Position numbers and translations under genes: made by a program. This document shows positions 13,540-22,917 of a stretch of 64,000 nt of DNA, in pieces. Numbering within the stretch: the stretch's first letter is position 1; each line of letters begins with the position of its first letter. Source of the stretch: Kitasatospora humi (GTDB lineage: Bacteria > Actinomycetota > Actinomycetes > Streptomycetales > Streptomycetaceae); NCBI RefSeq assembly GCF_020907985.1, contig NZ_JAJJPA010000021.1:1-64000 (forward strand). The letters run 5' to 3'. Below the pieces are notes generated by a model that did no database searches, was not told where the DNA came from, and saw only the letters and a program-made list of their open reading frames with translations.

Positions 13540-15666
13540 ATGCGCAGGAGCAAATGGCTGGCGCTGTCGCTGACGGCAGGACTGGGGCTGGGGATGGTGA
13601 CCGCCGGTGCGGCGACCGCCGATCCGGGCCACCGCCCGCCTCAGCCGAACGGCTGTCAGATCTCGGCCGACGGCCGGAACGTGCAGCACGTGATCTACCT
13701 CCAGTTCGACAACGTGCACTTCACCCGGGACAACCCGAACGTGCCTTCCGACCTCGAGCAGATGCCCCACCTGCTCGACTTCCTCAAGGACAACGGCACC
13801 CTCGACACCGACCACCACACGCCGCTGATCGCCCACACCGGGGACGACATCCTCACGTCGATCACCGGCCTCTACGGTGACAAGCACGGCCAGTCGGTCT
13901 CCAACTCGTACCGGTACTACAACCCGGACGGCACCACCAACTCGGCCAGCACCTTCGCCTACTGGACCGACGGCGTGGCCGACACCTCGGTGGCGCAGCC
14001 GTCCGACAGCGCCCCGACCATGGTGGGCCCGGACGGCAAGATGGCGCCGGCGCCGTGGGCCGCCTACACCAAGGCGGGCTGCGACTTCGGCTCGGTCTCC
14101 ACGGCCAACACCGTGCTGGAGAACACCACCGTCGACATCAACAAGGTGTTCGGCACCGACGGCCCGCAGTACGCCGAGGCCAAGGCCGACCCGGCCAAGG
14201 CGCAGGCCGACTACGTGGGCATCGGCGTGCACTGCGCCCAGGACTCCAAGATCTGCGCCAAGGGCAACCCCAGCCCCGACCTGCTGCCGGACGAGCCGGG
14301 CGGCTACAACGGCTACCAGGCGCTGTTCGGCGCCAAGTACGTGGATCCGGCGATCAGTTCGGACGGCGTGGTGCGCAGCACCGCCGGCACCCCGATCACC
14401 GACCCCAAGGGCAACCCGGGCTTCCCGGGCTTCGACGCGATGACTGCCGACAACTCGCTCGGCTACGTCGCGCAGATGCAGGAGGCCGGTGTGCCGGTCA
14501 CCTACGCCTACATCTCCGACGCGCACGACCAGCACGGCGCCGGCGCCGGCGCGATGGGCCCGGGCGCGGCCAACTACACGGCGCAGCTGAAGTCGTACGA
14601 CAACGCCTTCGCGAACTTCTTCGCCCGGCTCGGCAAGGACGGCATCAACAAGAGCAACACGCTCTTCGTCGTCACCTCGGACGAGAACGACCACTTCGTG
14701 GGCGGCCAGCCGACCCCGGCGAACTGCGACGGCGTCACCGTGCCGTGCAGCTACCAGCAGATCGGCGAGGTGAACGCCAACGCCCGCGGCCTGCTGGCCA
14801 CCCAGCAGGGCGTCACCACCCCCTTCCAGGTGCACGCCGACTCGGCGCCGAACTTCTACCTGAACGGCCGGCCCGGCCCGAACGACCCGACCACCAGGGC
14901 GTTCGAGCAGGCCTGGTCCAAGGTGACGGCGGTCAACCCGATCACCGGCAAGACCGACGTGGTCTCCAACTACCTGGCCGACCAGGCGGAGCAGAAGATC
15001 CTGCACATGCAGACCGGCGACCCGCTGCGGACGCCGACCTTCACCTCGTTCGCCGACCCGGACTACTTCGTCTACGCGGCCGGCAGCAGCTGCACCCCGA
15101 CCTGTGTGGCGCTCGGCCCGGCGTACGCCTGGAACCACGGTGACTTCTCGCCCGACATCAACACCACCTGGCTGGGCCTGGTCGGTCCGGGCGTGCGGCA
15201 CGACGGGGAGACCGGCAAGGTCTGGTCGGACCACACCGACATCCGGCCGACCATGTTCGCGCTGCTCGGCCTGACCGACCCGTACACCCACGACGGCCGG
15301 GTGCTCACCGAGTTCCTCGACAACAACGCGCGCCCGGGCAACCTGCGCGGGCAGCACGGTCAGGACTACCAGAAGCTCGCCGCGGCCTACAAGCAGCTGA
15401 ACGCGGGCGTCGGCGCCTTCGACTCGGCGACCCTGAAGGCCTCCACCCGCAACATCGAGTCGACCAGTGCCGGTGACCAGCAGTACCAGCAGGGCACCGC
15501 GCAGCTGACCGCGCTCGGCAACCAGCGCGACGCGCTGGCCGGGCAGATCGCCAAGGTGCTGGACCAGGACGCCTTCGGAGGGAAGCGGCTGGACGCACCG
15601 CAGGCCGACCGGCTGACCGCCCAGGCGAACGCCCTGGTCAAGCAGGCCCAGCAGCTGGCCGGTTGA
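13540..15666 (+). CDS. Secreted phosphoesterase (phosphoesterase/phospholipase C-like family)
   Basis: A 708-residue protein from the ATG at 13540, which follows GGGAGC and begins a signal peptide (RRSKWLALSLTAGLGLGMVT..., cleavage near ATA-DP). The mature protein has the metal-dependent phosphoesterase fold: HVIYLQFDNVHFTRDNP near the N-terminus, TLFVVTSDENDHFVGG with Asp-Glu-x-Asp-His in the middle, and WSDHTDIRPTMFALLGL towards the end. Relatives cleave phosphomonoesters or phospholipid head groups outside the cell. A UgpAEB-like transporter operon follows after a hairpin, so it could release glycerophosphate-type compounds for uptake. The C-terminal 100 residues are helical and Gln/Ala-rich. 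Exact substrate unknown. Confidence 0.85.
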   Translation: MRRSKWLALSLTAGLGLGMVTAGAATADPGHRPPQPNGCQISADGRNVQHVIYLQFDNVHFTRDNPNVPSDLEQMPHLLDFLKDNGTLDTDHHTPLIAHTGDDILTSITGLYGDKHGQSVSNSYRYYNPDGTTNSASTFAYWTDGVADTSVAQPSDSAPTMVGPDGKMAPAPWAAYTKAGCDFGSVSTANTVLENTTVDINKVFGTDGPQYAEAKADPAKAQADYVGIGVHCAQDSKICAKGNPSPDLLPDEPGGYNGYQALFGAKYVDPAISSDGVVRSTAGTPITDPKGNPGFPGFDAMTADNSLGYVAQMQEAGVPVTYAYISDAHDQHGAGAGAMGPGAANYTAQLKSYDNAFANFFARLGKDGINKSNTLFVVTSDENDHFVGGQPTPANCDGVTVPCSYQQIGEVNANARGLLATQQGVTTPFQVHADSAPNFYLNGRPGPNDPTTRAFEQAWSKVTAVNPITGKTDVVSNYLADQAEQKILHMQTGDPLRTPTFTSFADPDYFVYAAGSSCTPTCVALGPAYAWNHGDFSPDINTTWLGLVGPGVRHDGETGKVWSDHTDIRPTMFALLGLTDPYTHDGRVLTEFLDNNARPGNLRGQHGQDYQKLAAAYKQLNAGVGAFDSATLKASTRNIESTSAGDQQYQQGTAQLTALGNQRDALAGQIAKVLDQDAFGGKRLDAPQADRLTAQANALVKQAQQLAG

Positions 15667-15691
15667 CCCCAGCCGCCTGATCGACCGGCAA

Positions 15692-15728
15692 CCTGCCGTC
15701 CTGGGGCTCCTGTTCCCAGGGCGGCAGG
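15692..15728 (+). terminator. Terminator between the phosphoesterase and the transport operon
   Basis: CCTGCCGTCCTGGG (15692-15705) pairs with CCCAGGGCGGCAGG (15715-15728) with one mismatch and a 9-nt loop. It lies 25 bases after the phosphoesterase stop and 35 bases before the permease GTG, so the two units are probably separate transcripts, or linked by read-through. Confidence 0.7.
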
Positions 15729-15762
15729 TTCGCATCCGAGTGGTTGTGGGCATGACATTCAG

Positions 15763-16671
15763 GTGCCGACCTCGCCTCGACCACCTTCGTCCGCCCGGCC
15801 CGCCGAGAAGGCGCTGGCCTGGGCCTTCCTGCTGCCCTCGGTGGCCGTCTTCGCGCTCTTCCTGGGCTATCCTCTCTACCGCACCTGCTACCTGAGCACC
15901 CACGCCAACGACCTGTTCGGGGCGCCCACCCGGTACGTCGGGTTACAGCACTACGCGGACCTGCTGGGCTCCGCCGAGTTCGCCCGCACCCTGGCCACCA
16001 CCGGGCTGTTCGTGCTCCTCACCGTGGTGCCGGGGGTGCTGGGCGCGCTGCTGCTGGTGCTGCTGCTGGAGGGCCGGATCCGCGGGGTGCGGCTGCTCCG
16101 GTCGGCGTTCGCGCTGCCGTTCGCCTTCTCGGTGGCCGGCGCCTCGGTCGTGTTCGGAGTCTTCTACAACCCGGCCACCGGAGTGATCAACGGGCTGCTC
16201 TCGCACGTCGGCGCGGGCCCGGTGAACTGGCTGACCGACTCCGGGGTCGCGCTGGTCTCGGTCTCGCTGGTGACGATCTGGCTGAACCTCGGCTACAACG
16301 TGCTGGTGCTCTCGGCCGGAATCGGCTCGATACCGCCGGAGATCAGCGAGGCGGCCCGGCTGGACGGCGCCGGCGGGTGGCGGCTGGCCCGCTCGATCAC
16401 CGTGCCGCTGCTCGGACCGCACCTCTTCTTCCTCGTCGTGGTCTCCACCATCAACGCCCTGCAGACCCTGGGGCAGATCAACATCCTCACCAAGGGCGGC
16501 CCGGACCACTCCACCACCACCCTCAACTACTCGATCTACCAGAAGGCCTTCGCCTTCGGCTCCAGCGACTTCGGAACGGCCAGCGCCCAGGCCGTGGTGC
16601 TGCTGCTGGTCGTGCTCGCCTGCACCGCCGTGCAGTTCGGGGTCATCGAGCGGAAGGTGCACTACGCATGA
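15763..16671 (+). CDS. ugpA: ABC transporter permease, UgpA/MalF type
   Basis: A 302-residue inner-membrane permease with six expected transmembrane segments, the first at about residues 16-38 (ALAWAFLLPSVAVFALFLGY). The EAA loop that contacts the ATPase is ISEAARLDGAGGWRLARSIT. It belongs to the carbohydrate/glycerophosphate (CUT1) group. The start is GTG 15763. It overlaps the next permease by 4 bases (ATGA). No ATPase gene is in the operon; in streptomycetes the shared MsiK-type ATPase often serves such systems (family knowledge). The name rests on the UgpB-like binding protein encoded downstream. Confidence 0.85.
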   Translation: MPTSPRPPSSARPAEKALAWAFLLPSVAVFALFLGYPLYRTCYLSTHANDLFGAPTRYVGLQHYADLLGSAEFARTLATTGLFVLLTVVPGVLGALLLVLLLEGRIRGVRLLRSAFALPFAFSVAGASVVFGVFYNPATGVINGLLSHVGAGPVNWLTDSGVALVSVSLVTIWLNLGYNVLVLSAGIGSIPPEISEAARLDGAGGWRLARSITVPLLGPHLFFLVVVSTINALQTLGQINILTKGGPDHSTTTLNYSIYQKAFAFGSSDFGTASAQAVVLLLVVLACTAVQFGVIERKVHYA

Positions 16672-17501
16672 CCAGGGCGCCGCTGACCAGGGTGCTGGGC
16701 CGTGCCGCGGCCCACCTGCTGCTGGCGTCGGCCGCGCTGGCGGTCTGCTTCCCGGTCTACTACGTGCTGGTCGGCTCCTTCATGACCAACGCCGACCTGG
16801 CCGTCTACCCGCCCGCGCTGGTGCCGCACCACCTGACGCTGGGCAACTTCGCCGGGGCGGCCCGCTCGGTGCCGCTGGCCCGGCAGTACCTCAACTCCGC
16901 GCTGGTGGCCGGCGTGATCACCACCGCCCAGCTGCTCACCTCCATCCTGGCCGCCTACGCCCTGGTCTTCCTGCCGCTGCGGTTCCGCGGCGCCGTCTTC
17001 GGGGTCTTCCTGGCCACCCTGATGGTGCCGGGAGAGGCCGTGATCATCCCCAACTACCTGACCCTGTCCGGCTGGGGGCTGGCCGACAGCTACCCCGCGC
17101 TGGTCCTGCCGTTCCTGGCCTCGGCGTTCGGCACCTTCATGCTGCGCCAGGCGTTCCGGCAGTTCCCGCAGGAGCTGCGGGACGCGGCCCGGCTCGACGG
17201 CGCGGGGCACTGGCGGTTCCTCTGGCGGATCCTGGTGCCGCTCAACAAGCCGACGCTGGCGGCGGTCGCCGTCTACGTCTTCCTGTCGGCCTGGAACCAG
17301 TACTTCTGGCCGCTGATCATCACCCGCAGCGCGCAGATGCAGACCCTGCAGATCGGCCTGGCCGGTCTGCACGACGCCGATGTGGCCGATCCCGGGCTGA
17401 TCCTGGCCGGCGTGCTCCTCTCGGTGCTGCCGACGCTGCTGCTGGTGGTCTTCGGGCAGCGCTTCATCGTCCGCGGACTGACTGCCGGTGCGGTCCGCTG
17501 A
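16668..17501 (+). CDS. ugpE: ABC transporter permease, UgpE/MalG type
   Basis: A 277-residue partner permease with about six membrane segments (first at about 13-33) and the EAA loop PQELRDAARLDGAGHWRFLW. It would form the heterodimeric channel with the preceding permease, to which it is coupled by the ATGA overlap. The binding-protein gene follows 42 bases later with a strong AAGGAGA site, as needed for an abundant binding protein. Confidence 0.86.
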   Translation: MTRAPLTRVLGRAAAHLLLASAALAVCFPVYYVLVGSFMTNADLAVYPPALVPHHLTLGNFAGAARSVPLARQYLNSALVAGVITTAQLLTSILAAYALVFLPLRFRGAVFGVFLATLMVPGEAVIIPNYLTLSGWGLADSYPALVLPFLASAFGTFMLRQAFRQFPQELRDAARLDGAGHWRFLWRILVPLNKPTLAAVAVYVFLSAWNQYFWPLIITRSAQMQTLQIGLAGLHDADVADPGLILAGVLLSVLPTLLLVVFGQRFIVRGLTAGAVR

Positions 17502-17543
17502 TCCACCGAACCGGGCTCCCTGGGCCCAGAAGGAGACAGTGAC

Positions 17544-18920
17544 GTGCGCAAGCTGCTGGCAGCGACGGTGGTGGCGGGCCTCGCCCTGACCGCGTGCAGC
17601 TCGTCGACGGGGAGCGGCGCCGGCCCGGCCGGTTCGGCGCCGGGCGCCCAGGCGCTCACCGATGCCAAGGGGGTGACCACCGTCACCTTCTGGCACGCCA
17701 TGACCGGGCAGAACGCCACCGTGCTGAACGGGCTGGTCGACGAGTTCAACCAGGAGCACCAGGGCAAGGTCCAGGTCAAGGCGGTCTTCCAGGGCACCTA
17801 CGACGACCTGATCGCCAAGTACAAGGCGTCGGTGCAGCAGAAGGGCACCCCGTCGCTGGTGCAGGTCTACGACATAGGCACCCGATTCATGATCGATTCC
17901 AAGCAGACCGTGCCGGTCCAGGCGTTCGCCGACAAGGACGGCTACTCGCTGGACGACATCCAGCCGGCCATCCGCAGCTACTACACCGCCGGCGGCACCC
18001 TGGAGTCGATGCCGTTCAACTCCTCCATGCCACTGCTCTACCTGAACGCCGACGCGTTCCACGCGGCCGGGCTGGACCCGAGCAAGCCGCCGCGGACCCT
18101 GGCCGAGCTCGGCGAGGACGCCAAGAAGCTGACCGTCAAGGACGCCAACGGGCAGACCACCCGGTACGGCTTCGGCGCGGCCGTCTACGGCTGGTTCGTC
18201 GAGGAGCTGCTGGCCGAGTCCGGCACCCTCTACTGCGACCGGGACAACGGCCGGGACGGCAAGGCGAGCAAGGTGGTCTACGACTCGGCGCAGGGCGCCC
18301 AGGCCCTGCAGTGGTGGGCCGACCTGGTCAGGAACGGCTACGCGGTCAACACCGGCCGGGTCACCGCGGACGCCCAGGCGGCCTTCAAGTCGGGCCGGGT
18401 GGCGATGAACCTGGAGTCCACCGGCGTGCTCGGCAGCTACGTCAAGGCGGCGAAGTTCCAGGTCGCCACCGCGCCCTACCCGAAGATCGACGACGGTGAC
18501 CCGGGCGGCCCGGCGATCGGCGGCGCCTCGCTCTGGATCGACGGCCCCGGCCACTCGGCGGCCGAGCAGCGCGCCGCCTGGGAGTTCGTCCGGTTCCTCG
18601 CCGATCCGGCCCAGCAGGTCGCCTGGCACACCGGCACCGGCTACTTCCCGATCGTCAAGAAGGCCCTGGACGACCCGACCGACCAGGCCTGGGTGGCCAA
18701 GAACCCGCAGTTCCGGACGGCGATCGACGAACTGACCGCCACCAAGCCGTCGACCGCCGACTCGGGCTGCCTGCTCGGCGTGATGCCGCAGGCGCGCCAG
18801 GGCGTGGAGGACGCCATCGAACAGACCATCAGCGGCGCCAAGACCGCCCAGCAGGCGCTCGCGGACGCCGCCAGGGCGATCCAGCCGGCCATCGACGACT
18901 ACAACAACTCGGTGGGCTGA
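17544..18920 (+). CDS. ugpB: ABC transporter substrate-binding lipoprotein, UgpB-like
   Basis: A 458-residue lipoprotein: signal peptide with lipobox LTAC at residues 15-18, then a Ser/Gly linker. Two stretches match UgpB particularly well: PSLVQVYDIGTRFMID and MPFNSSMPLLYLNADAF, the ligand-cleft segments. UgpB proteins bind sn-glycerol-3-phosphate or glycerophosphodiesters outside the membrane and pass them to UgpAE. The preceding secreted phosphoesterase supports a phosphate- or glycerol-scavenging role. Other CUT1 sugars remain possible because the ligand residues cannot be checked here. GTG start, AAGGAG ribosome binding site. Confidence 0.83.
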   Translation: MRKLLAATVVAGLALTACSSSTGSGAGPAGSAPGAQALTDAKGVTTVTFWHAMTGQNATVLNGLVDEFNQEHQGKVQVKAVFQGTYDDLIAKYKASVQQKGTPSLVQVYDIGTRFMIDSKQTVPVQAFADKDGYSLDDIQPAIRSYYTAGGTLESMPFNSSMPLLYLNADAFHAAGLDPSKPPRTLAELGEDAKKLTVKDANGQTTRYGFGAAVYGWFVEELLAESGTLYCDRDNGRDGKASKVVYDSAQGAQALQWWADLVRNGYAVNTGRVTADAQAAFKSGRVAMNLESTGVLGSYVKAAKFQVATAPYPKIDDGDPGGPAIGGASLWIDGPGHSAAEQRAAWEFVRFLADPAQQVAWHTGTGYFPIVKKALDDPTDQAWVAKNPQFRTAIDELTATKPSTADSGCLLGVMPQARQGVEDAIEQTISGAKTAQQALADAARAIQPAIDDYNNSVG

Positions 18921-19072
18921 CTTCCCGCGCCCGTTCGGACCGCCCTCAGCCGGCCATCGGCAGGGCTCTGACCTGCGGTGTCACCCAATGGTCCCGGATG
19001 TTTGGTTCGGTGTTCCCACTGATCGCATAGGATGTCCGGCCAGTAGGGCACGGTCCGGGGAAGAGGAACCAG

Positions 19073-20434
19073 GTGCGCGGAGCAAGCGCAGAGCAGGGTG
19101 CGACTGACTACGGGTCGACGACCGGCCGGATCGGGGGTTTCCCGGTCCGGCGGCACCACGTGCTGCTGTTCGCCTGGACGGTGCTCTGGTTCGTGATCGT
19201 CGAGCCGAGCGGCGGCTTCTCCTGGCACTACCTGCGGCAGGGCGAGCAGCTGCTGTTCAGCCACGCCGGCGACGGCGGGCTCTCGCTCTACGCGCACCAC
19301 CCGGAGCTGCAGATCGGCCCGGTCAGCCTGGCGGTCGCCCGGCTCTTCGGTTCGCCCTGGCCGGCGCACCTCGGGCAGGTGCTGGCCGAGGGCTTCATGT
19401 CCATCCTCGGCCTGATCATGCTGGTCATGGTCGGGCGCACGGCCGCCTGGTACTACCGGGGCACCGGCACCAACCACCGCCGGCTGCAGCAGCGGATCCT
19501 GATCGCCGGCCTGGCCTTCATCCCCATGTGGGTCGAGGTCTCGGTGCGCTTCGGCCACATGGACGACGTGCTGGCGCTCTTCTTCACGGTGCTGGCCGTG
19601 CACGCGATGGTCCGCAACCAGGCGGCCGCGACCGGCATCTACCTGGCGCTGGCGGTGGACTCCAAGCCCTGGGCGGTCGCCTTCCTGCCGCTGATCCTGG
19701 CGTTGCCCAAGGCGGACTGGAAGCGCGCCGCCATGTGGTGCGTCGGCCTGGTGGCGATCGCCTGGCTGCCGTTCTACCTGAGCAACCTGGGGTCGCTGTC
19801 GGCGGCCAAGTTCACCATCCCCAACCAGCCGGCCTCCTCGCTGCGCTGGCTGGGCGTCTCCGACCCGTCCACCCCGGTGTGGGACCGGCCGGCCCAGTTC
19901 GCCATCGGCATGGGCCTGGGCGCCCTGGCGGTCTGGCGCGGGCGCTGGCCGGCCGTGGTGCTGGTCGGGTGCAACGCCCGGATCCTGCTCGACCCGAGCG
20001 TCTACACCTACTACACCGCCTCGATCCTGCTCGGCACCCTGCTCTGGGACGCGGTCGGGCAGCGCCGGCTGGTGCCGTGGTGGAGCTGGATCGCGCTGGT
20101 CACGCTCTACGGCAGCGCGCTGGCCGTGCCCTCCGACTCGGCCAAGGGCATGATCCGGTTGGCCTTCGTGGTGGTCTCCACCGCCTACGTGCTGCTCTGG
20201 CCGACCAAGCGGCCCCGCCGGCGCGGCGGCAGCGGCGGCTCCCGCTCCCGGCGCCCGGTCGGCGCGGAGCGGCCCACCCTGGCGCTCACCCCGATCACGG
20301 CCCCGATCGGCGGCGGCAGCGCCGCGGCCGGCGGTCCCGGGCCCAGCGGCGGCGGCCGCCGGGGCAGGGGACGCGGCGGGGTGCCCCGCCAGCCGGGCGG
20401 CGAGTACCGCACCCCGGCCACCTCGCGCGGCTGA
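19073..20434 (+). CDS. Polytopic membrane protein, GT-C glycosyltransferase-like
   Basis: A 453-residue membrane protein with roughly ten hydrophobic segments between residues 23 and 385 and a basic Gly/Arg-rich cytoplasmic tail (RPRRRGGSGGSRSRRP onward). The VEVSVRFGHMDDVLALFF segment, with acidic residues at the end of a membrane helix, and the AVDSKPWAVAFLPLIL segment resemble polyprenyl-phosphate-dependent GT-C mannosyltransferases (GT87-like). Such enzymes add sugars on the outer face of the membrane. This assignment is a pattern guess. The GTG start follows GAGGAA; TAGGAT at 19028-19033 may be its -10 box. It stands alone, between the ugp operon and a TipA-like gene. Confidence 0.7.
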   Translation: MRGASAEQGATDYGSTTGRIGGFPVRRHHVLLFAWTVLWFVIVEPSGGFSWHYLRQGEQLLFSHAGDGGLSLYAHHPELQIGPVSLAVARLFGSPWPAHLGQVLAEGFMSILGLIMLVMVGRTAAWYYRGTGTNHRRLQQRILIAGLAFIPMWVEVSVRFGHMDDVLALFFTVLAVHAMVRNQAAATGIYLALAVDSKPWAVAFLPLILALPKADWKRAAMWCVGLVAIAWLPFYLSNLGSLSAAKFTIPNQPASSLRWLGVSDPSTPVWDRPAQFAIGMGLGALAVWRGRWPAVVLVGCNARILLDPSVYTYYTASILLGTLLWDAVGQRRLVPWWSWIALVTLYGSALAVPSDSAKGMIRLAFVVVSTAYVLLWPTKRPRRRGGSGGSRSRRPVGAERPTLALTPITAPIGGGSAAAGGPGPSGGGRRGRGRGGVPRQPGGEYRTPATSRG

Positions 20435-20451
20435 CGCCTCCCGCGGTCGGC

Positions 20452-20482
20452 TTGACCCTCCCGCTACGTCAGGCTCCAGGGT
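20452..20482 (+). promoter_or_regulatory. MerR-type promoter/operator of the TipA-like gene
   Basis: TTGACC (20452-20457) and CAGGGT (20477-20482) are separated by exactly 19 bases, the over-long spacer that MerR-family activators correct by twisting DNA. The spacer ends carry a dyad, ACCCT (20455-20459) and AGGGT (20478-20482). This layout matches autoregulated tipA-type promoters. Confidence 0.65.
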
Positions 20483-20510
20483 GGTGCCCAAGCGAGGAGG
20501 GGAGACCCCG

Positions 20511-21287
20511 ATGAGCGGTGGGACCGACGGCTACTCGGTCGGCGACGTGGCCAGGATCGCCAAGGTGACGGTGCGCACCCTGCACCACTACGACCGGATC
20601 GGCCTGCTGTCGCCGGTCGGCCGCACCCCGGCCGGCTACCGGCTGTACCAGGACCGCGATCTGGACCGGCTGCAGCGGATCCTGTTCTACCGCGCGCTCG
20701 GGTTCTCCCTGGACGAGGTCGCGGCCATTCTCGACGACCCGCAGAGCAGTCCGCGTGACCATCTGCGTCGCCAGCACGCCCTGCTCAAGGAGCGGATCCG
20801 GCAGCTGGAGGAGTTGGCCGAGGCCGTGGAGCACGCCATGGAGGCGGAGAAGATGGGCATACAGCTGACGCCCGAGGAGAAGTTCGAGCTCTTCGGTCCG
20901 GACTACGACGAGGCCTGGGAGCAGGAGGCCGAGCAGCGCTGGGGCGACACCGACGCCTGGAAGGAGTCGCAGCGCCGCACCGGCTCCTACTCCAAGGAGG
21001 ACTGGCGGCGGATCCAGCTCGAGGCCGACGCGCTGAACGAGCGGATCGCCGCCGCCATGGCGGCCGGCGAGGCGCCCGACGGGGAGGCCGGCATGGACCT
21101 CGCCGAGCAGCACCGGCAGCACATCTGCGAGAACTTCTACGACTGCACCTTCGAGATCCACCGGGGGATCGCCTCGCTCTACGTCGGCGACCCGCGGTTC
21201 ACCGCCAACCTGGACAAGGTCGCCCCCGGTCTGGCCCAGTGGCTGCACGACGCGATGCTGGCCAACGCCACCCGGGCCGGTCACTGA
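20511..21287 (+). CDS. tipA: TipAL-like MerR regulator (thiopeptide-sensing)
   Basis: A 258-residue protein: an N-terminal MerR winged helix (residues 1-75; YSVGDVARIAKVTVRTLHHY), a dimerisation coil (about 80-120), and a C-terminal TipAS domain (about 125-258) beginning MGIQLTPEEKFELFGP. TipAS binds thiopeptides such as thiostrepton covalently through a Cys; the matching Cys is present in ENFYDCTFEIH. In Streptomyces the TipAS part is also made alone from an internal in-frame start, and an ATG is present at that point here (MGIQL). The operator at 20452-20482 suggests autoactivation. Start ATG 20511 follows GAGGAGGGGAG. Confidence 0.9.
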   Translation: MSGGTDGYSVGDVARIAKVTVRTLHHYDRIGLLSPVGRTPAGYRLYQDRDLDRLQRILFYRALGFSLDEVAAILDDPQSSPRDHLRRQHALLKERIRQLEELAEAVEHAMEAEKMGIQLTPEEKFELFGPDYDEAWEQEAEQRWGDTDAWKESQRRTGSYSKEDWRRIQLEADALNERIAAAMAAGEAPDGEAGMDLAEQHRQHICENFYDCTFEIHRGIASLYVGDPRFTANLDKVAPGLAQWLHDAMLANATRAGH

Positions 21288-21467
21288 CCCTCGGCGCCAC
21301 GGGCCGAACGGGGCTCGAAAAGTTTTTTGAAGACACCTGCAACCCCCCTCGGGGATGGACGTCTATCAGGGTGAGAGCAAGGGGAACGGGACCGGCCGAG
21401 TGGCCAGCACCGCTCGGTCGAAGGCTCTCGAACACCGGAGACTTCTGTGCCCTTGGGGGGTTGCGCC

Positions 21468-22829
21468 ATGCGTGCGTCCGTTATCAACCGAATTGCGAAG
21501 ATTGCCACCCCGGCCGCGCGCCGTGCCGACACCGCCTGGGTCCGCCGACTGGCCGCCACCGTTCCGCTGGCGGCCGTGGTGGCGGTCGGCGTGGCCGGCT
21601 GCAACGGCCCGCAGAGCGGCGGCAGCACGCCGGCCGCCGCCGCCAAGGCAGCCACCCCGTCCGCCGCCACCCCGTCCGCCGCCATCCCGGGTGCCGGGGT
21701 CGCGGTCACCCCCACGGCCGCCGCCACGCCCACGGCGCCGAGCACCTCGGCCGCCCCGGCGGACCCGGCGAGCCAGGTGGCTCCCGCCGCCCCGGCCGAC
21801 AACGGCGGCGCGGGCACCCCGGCGGCGCCGCGCGGCACCGCCGACCAGCCCAAGGCCCCGGCCGCTCCCGCGCCGCAGAGCAAGGCCCCGGCTGTTGCCC
21901 CCGGCGCGCCGGCCGGCGGCACCTCGGGTGACCCGGTCGCCGTGCAGTTCGACGGATTGCCGGAGGGCGGCAAGCTGACCGCCGGCGGCGACCAGGTCGA
22001 CTTCTCGGTGACCTTCACCAACGTCTCCGGCCACCGCCTCGACGGCGTCGCGCCGGTGACCACCGCCCAGCCCTTCGGGGGTGCCCGCTGCCGGATGATC
22101 GCCTCGGCGCTCGAGGGCACCATGCAGCGCAAGGACGGGAACGGCTGGACCGACACCCCGATCGCCGAGGGCACCGGCATGGACTACGCCCTCAGCGGCA
22201 ACGGCGCGGCCTTCCCGCTTGCGCCGAACGAGAGCCGCACGGTGCAGTACCGGATCAAGCTCGGCGCGGACAACGGCCCGGCCCCGCTGGTCCTGGATGC
22301 CGAGGCGTTCGTCCCGTCGAACACCTCCTTCGTGCGGCTCGGCAAGGGGCTGCGGCACCTCGCCGTGGTCGACCCGCACCGGCCGACGGCGAGCATGCCA
22401 TCGATGACCCCGATCCCGACCAAGGTGACGGCAGGCGGCCCGGCCGTCGAGGTGGAGGTGTCGCCCGGGAACTTCACCAACGCGCCGTTCGCCTCGCTCG
22501 CCCCGCAGCTGACCCTGGGCGTCACCCAGGAGAACGCCTACACCTTCGAGGGGCTGAACCCCGAGGACGTCACCGCGGAGGTGTTCACCGGCGGCGCCTG
22601 GAAGAAGCTCCCGGTCAGCCAGGACTGCGGCAAGGTGACCGTGGGCACCAGCTCGCTGGCGGCAGCGCTGCAGAACGGCCCGGACGGGCACGTGGTCAAC
22701 TACCTCTTCCGCTTCTCGGTGGCCAAGAACCTGCCGTCGGACATCACCTCCCTGGACGTTTCCGCCGGTGCGGTCGGCGACGGCCACTACGCGGCGCCGG
22801 TGACCGTCCCGGTGACCGTGGTCCGCTGA
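21468..22829 (+). CDS. Putative lipoprotein with envelope domain shared with the protein at 23601
   Basis: A 453-residue exported protein. The long N-region ends in a hydrophobic stretch and a lipobox-like VGVAGC, so it is probably a lipoprotein; about 120 residues of Ala/Pro/Thr linker follow. The folded part has two beta-rich modules; the first contains LTAGGDQVDFSVTFTN, closely like KVPFSVTFTN in the protein encoded at 23601-25004. I do not recognise a named function. A GTG at 21447 with GGAG upstream is an alternative start seven codons earlier. It precedes an ECF sigma factor, so envelope sensing or a regulon member is plausible. Confidence 0.72.
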   Translation: MRASVINRIAKIATPAARRADTAWVRRLAATVPLAAVVAVGVAGCNGPQSGGSTPAAAAKAATPSAATPSAAIPGAGVAVTPTAAATPTAPSTSAAPADPASQVAPAAPADNGGAGTPAAPRGTADQPKAPAAPAPQSKAPAVAPGAPAGGTSGDPVAVQFDGLPEGGKLTAGGDQVDFSVTFTNVSGHRLDGVAPVTTAQPFGGARCRMIASALEGTMQRKDGNGWTDTPIAEGTGMDYALSGNGAAFPLAPNESRTVQYRIKLGADNGPAPLVLDAEAFVPSNTSFVRLGKGLRHLAVVDPHRPTASMPSMTPIPTKVTAGGPAVEVEVSPGNFTNAPFASLAPQLTLGVTQENAYTFEGLNPEDVTAEVFTGGAWKKLPVSQDCGKVTVGTSSLAAALQNGPDGHVVNYLFRFSVAKNLPSDITSLDVSAGAVGDGHYAAPVTVPVTVVR

Positions 22830-22917
22830 CCGAACGCCAACTGCCACAATCGCTCTTCCAAGATCAAATAGCCTGGACGGCGGCCTGCCGCCGTCCCTGG
22901 GGGAAGGCAGTACGCAC

